Part shown: positions 62,201 through 64,000 of the stretch, piece by piece
Layout: each line of letters starts with the position of its first letter
How positions within the stretch are numbered: the stretch's first letter is position 1
Source: Aristolochia californica
Lineage: Eukaryota > Streptophyta > Magnoliopsida > Piperales > Aristolochiaceae
DNA length: 64,000 bases
Direction of reading: 5' to 3'
Assembly: GCA_029961685.1 (NCBI GenBank)
Contig: JARWKL010000012.1
Span: 12,617,955 to 12,681,954, forward strand
Made by a program: the position numbers and the translations under genes
The notes under the pieces: model-generated
Database searches by the model: none
What the model was told of the DNA's origin: nothing
The model's input: only the letters and a program-made list of their open reading frames with translations

Positions 62201-64000
62201 TACGGATGATAAATCACTTCACAATCATCTATGATTGTTAGGTAAGCCTTTTGTAAACGGGCAAAATAATTGCTAGTTTGATTCTGGTAAATATCCCACC
62301 GCATGTTCATTGAGAATTTAATGAGCGTTTGTTATTTTCTTTAAAAGCTTTGGATCCACAGGTGATTTGCATGTTTAACATGTTTCAAGCATGCATATCC
62401 ATTTTTAAAACACGTGTAGAAGAAATCTCTTTCTCGTAAAATTTCATGCAATTAGGGTTGAACTAGTGAAATTTCCCAAACTTGGAAAACAAAACTTTTG
62501 TGTTCATTTGTGGTGTGTGAAAAAACTTTCTATACTTACATTTGTTATTGTTTTAATTTTTTTTCACACATAAACTCTAAAATTTCCATTTTGTTGTGAT
62601 CTATTTGCCTTTTTTGGGTGACGGGATGAAGGGAGAGCGAAAACTAAATGTTTTGATTTAAGAAAAAAGTGTACATCTAAAATGGAGATGCACAATGCAT
62701 AAATGTAGGGAAAGATAATTCCAAAGAGTGTTTGTAATTTTTTGGGTTTGTAAGATCTTTTTAGTTTTTATATCTCAGGTTTTGCAATCATCGGGAAAAC
62801 GGGGAGGCAGGGTATTTTTAACAGACTGTTGACTCCCAATCCGTATGTCATTTCTTACAAAAATATAGCCCGTTACTCATGATAAATCACATTACAATCA
62901 TCTATGATTATTAGGTCAACTTTTTGCAAACGGGCAAAATAATAGCTTGTTTGACTCGGGTAAATTTCCCGTCGCACGTACACTTCAGAATTTAATGAGT
63001 GTTTGTTATTCTCATTAAAAGCTTTGGATCCAGAGGTCATTTTCATCTTTAACAAGTTTCAAGCATGCATATCCATTTTTAAAGCAGGTGTAGAAGAATT
63101 CTCTTTCTTGTAAAATTTCAAGCGATTAGGGTTGAACTAGTGGAATTTTCCAAACTTGGATAACAAAAATTTTGTGTTCAATTGTGGTGTGTGAATAAAT
63201 TTGCATTACATACATTTGTTAATGTTTTAATTTTTTTCCATACATAAACTCTAAAATTTACATTTTGTTGTGATCTATTTACCTTTTTTTGTTTACGGCA
63301 TGAAGGGAGGACGAAAACTCACAGTTATGATTTAATAAAAAAATGTACATCTAAAATGGAGATGCACAATGCACAAATGTAGAGAGATATAATTCCAAAG
63401 AGTGTCTGTGATTTTTAAGGATTGTGAGTTCTTTTCAGTTTTTAGTTCTCAGGCTTTACAATCATCGGGAAAAGGGGGAAGCGGGGGATTTTTAATTGAG
63501 TATTGACTCCCACTCCGTAAGTCATTTCTTACAATAATATAGCCCATTACGAATGAAAAATCACTTTACAATCATCTATGAATGTTAGGTCAGTTTTTTG
63601 CAAACGGGCAAAATAATGACATGTTTCACTTAGGTAAATATCCCACCGCACGTTCACTAGGGAATTTAATGAGCATAAGTTATTCTCTTTAAAAGCTTTG
63701 GATCCATAGGTCATTTGCATCTTTAACATGTTTCAAGCTTGCGTATACATTTTCAAAACACGTGTAGAAGAATTCTCTTTCTTGTAAAATTTTAAGCTAT
63801 TAGGGTTGATATAGTGGAATTTCCCAAACTTGGATAACAAAATTTTTTTGTTCAATTGTGGTGTGTGATTAAATTTTTATTACTTAAATTTGTTAATGTT
63901 TTAATTTTTTTTCGTACATAAACTCTAAAATTTACATTTTGTTGTGATCTTTTTACCTTTTTTTTGGTTACGGCATTAAGGGAGAACGAAAACTCACAGT
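62201..64000 (-). repeat. End of window, ordinary A-B-C monomers
   Basis: C 62,381, B 63,055, A 63,729 and the tail and approach of a further unit are in normal order, without a clear match to the heptamer. Nothing but satellite is seen. Confidence 0.88.

Larger units (their letters stand above)
47333..64000 (-). repeat. Satellite array II, segment right of the LTR element
   Basis: All monomers are on the - strand and run to the window end. Anchors end at 47,587 (B, damaged), 48,261 (B), 48,933 (B), 49,607 (A), 50,268 (C), 50,944 (B), 51,620 (A), 52,295 (A), 52,968 (C), 53,641 (B), 54,315 (A), 54,987 (C), 55,662 (B), 56,336 (A), 57,010 (A), 57,683 (C), 58,356 (B), 59,031 (A), 59,702 (C), 60,378 (B), 61,052 (A), 61,708 (A), 62,381 (C), 63,055 (B) and 63,729 (A). 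With the element and one target copy removed, 45,021 to 47,587 is 671 bp, one normal monomer. No gene is present. Confidence 0.95.

Noticed and set aside
204..63729. Many open frames of 60-82 codons, most starting MLKMQMTYGSKAF, on + before 43 kb and on - after it
   Set aside because: They recur once per satellite monomer, differ between types mainly at amino-acid level, are broken in all C monomers, and have no recognisable domain or expression signal. Not annotated as genes.
1..64000. CENP-B-box-like motif in the box with GTCGGGAAAACGGGG
   Set aside because: The spacing between the CG and CGGG parts is one base short of the NTTCGNNNNANNCGGGN core, and the leading TT is absent. Plants are also not known to rely on this box.
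1..64000. Telomere-like TTAGGGTTGAAC or its complement in every monomer
   Set aside because: It occurs as a single word per monomer, with no tandem TTTAGGG run anywhere in the window.
1..64000. tRNA or rRNA genes
   Set aside because: No cloverleaf-like A/B box pair and no rRNA-like conserved block was noticed. The only tRNA-related string is the primer-binding site.

Overview
The window is almost entirely satellite DNA. I see no host protein-coding gene, rRNA, tRNA or CRISPR array. The unit is an AT-rich monomer of about 673 bp, recognisable by the string ATGTTAAAGATGCAAATG (called the anchor below). It occurs about 90 times. The only non-satellite sequence is one short LTR retrotransposon derivative at 45,443-47,332. 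Its primer-binding site is complementary to initiator-Met tRNA in the usual plant form (TGGTATCAGAGC). Together with a long-monomer satellite carrying higher-order structure, this points to a plant nuclear genome and probably to heterochromatin. The species cannot be named from this window.

Layout: (1) 1-42,996 is an array with all monomers on the + strand. Three monomer types (A, B, C) normally follow each other as A-B-C, giving a trimeric higher-order repeat (HOR) of about 2.02 kb. The order is cleanest at 32.9-39.0 kb. (2) Within this array, 1 to about 14,930 is repeated at about 99% identity by 17,371 to about 32,301. The offset is constant at 17,370-17,371 bp, as expected from a tandem duplication whose first copy starts about 2.4 kb before the window. 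(3) At 42,994-42,997 the array flips orientation through a convergent junction with a 3-bp microhomology. (4) From 42,997 to the end all monomers are on the - strand. From about 50.4 to 62.2 kb they form a second HOR of seven monomers, about 4,716 bp, present about 2.5 times. (5) The LTR element sits in a B-type tail of the inverted array, flanked by the 5-bp target duplication GGTGA.

The interest is structural. A monomer family has been reorganised by trimer formation, heptamer formation, a 17-kb duplication, an inversion, chimeric monomers, short conversion-like tracts and one retroelement insertion. The relative order of several of these events can be read from shared variants. The recurring 60-codon open frame in A and B monomers looks like a by-product of the repeat: A-B differences inside it are mostly amino-acid changing, and C monomers carry a frameshift.
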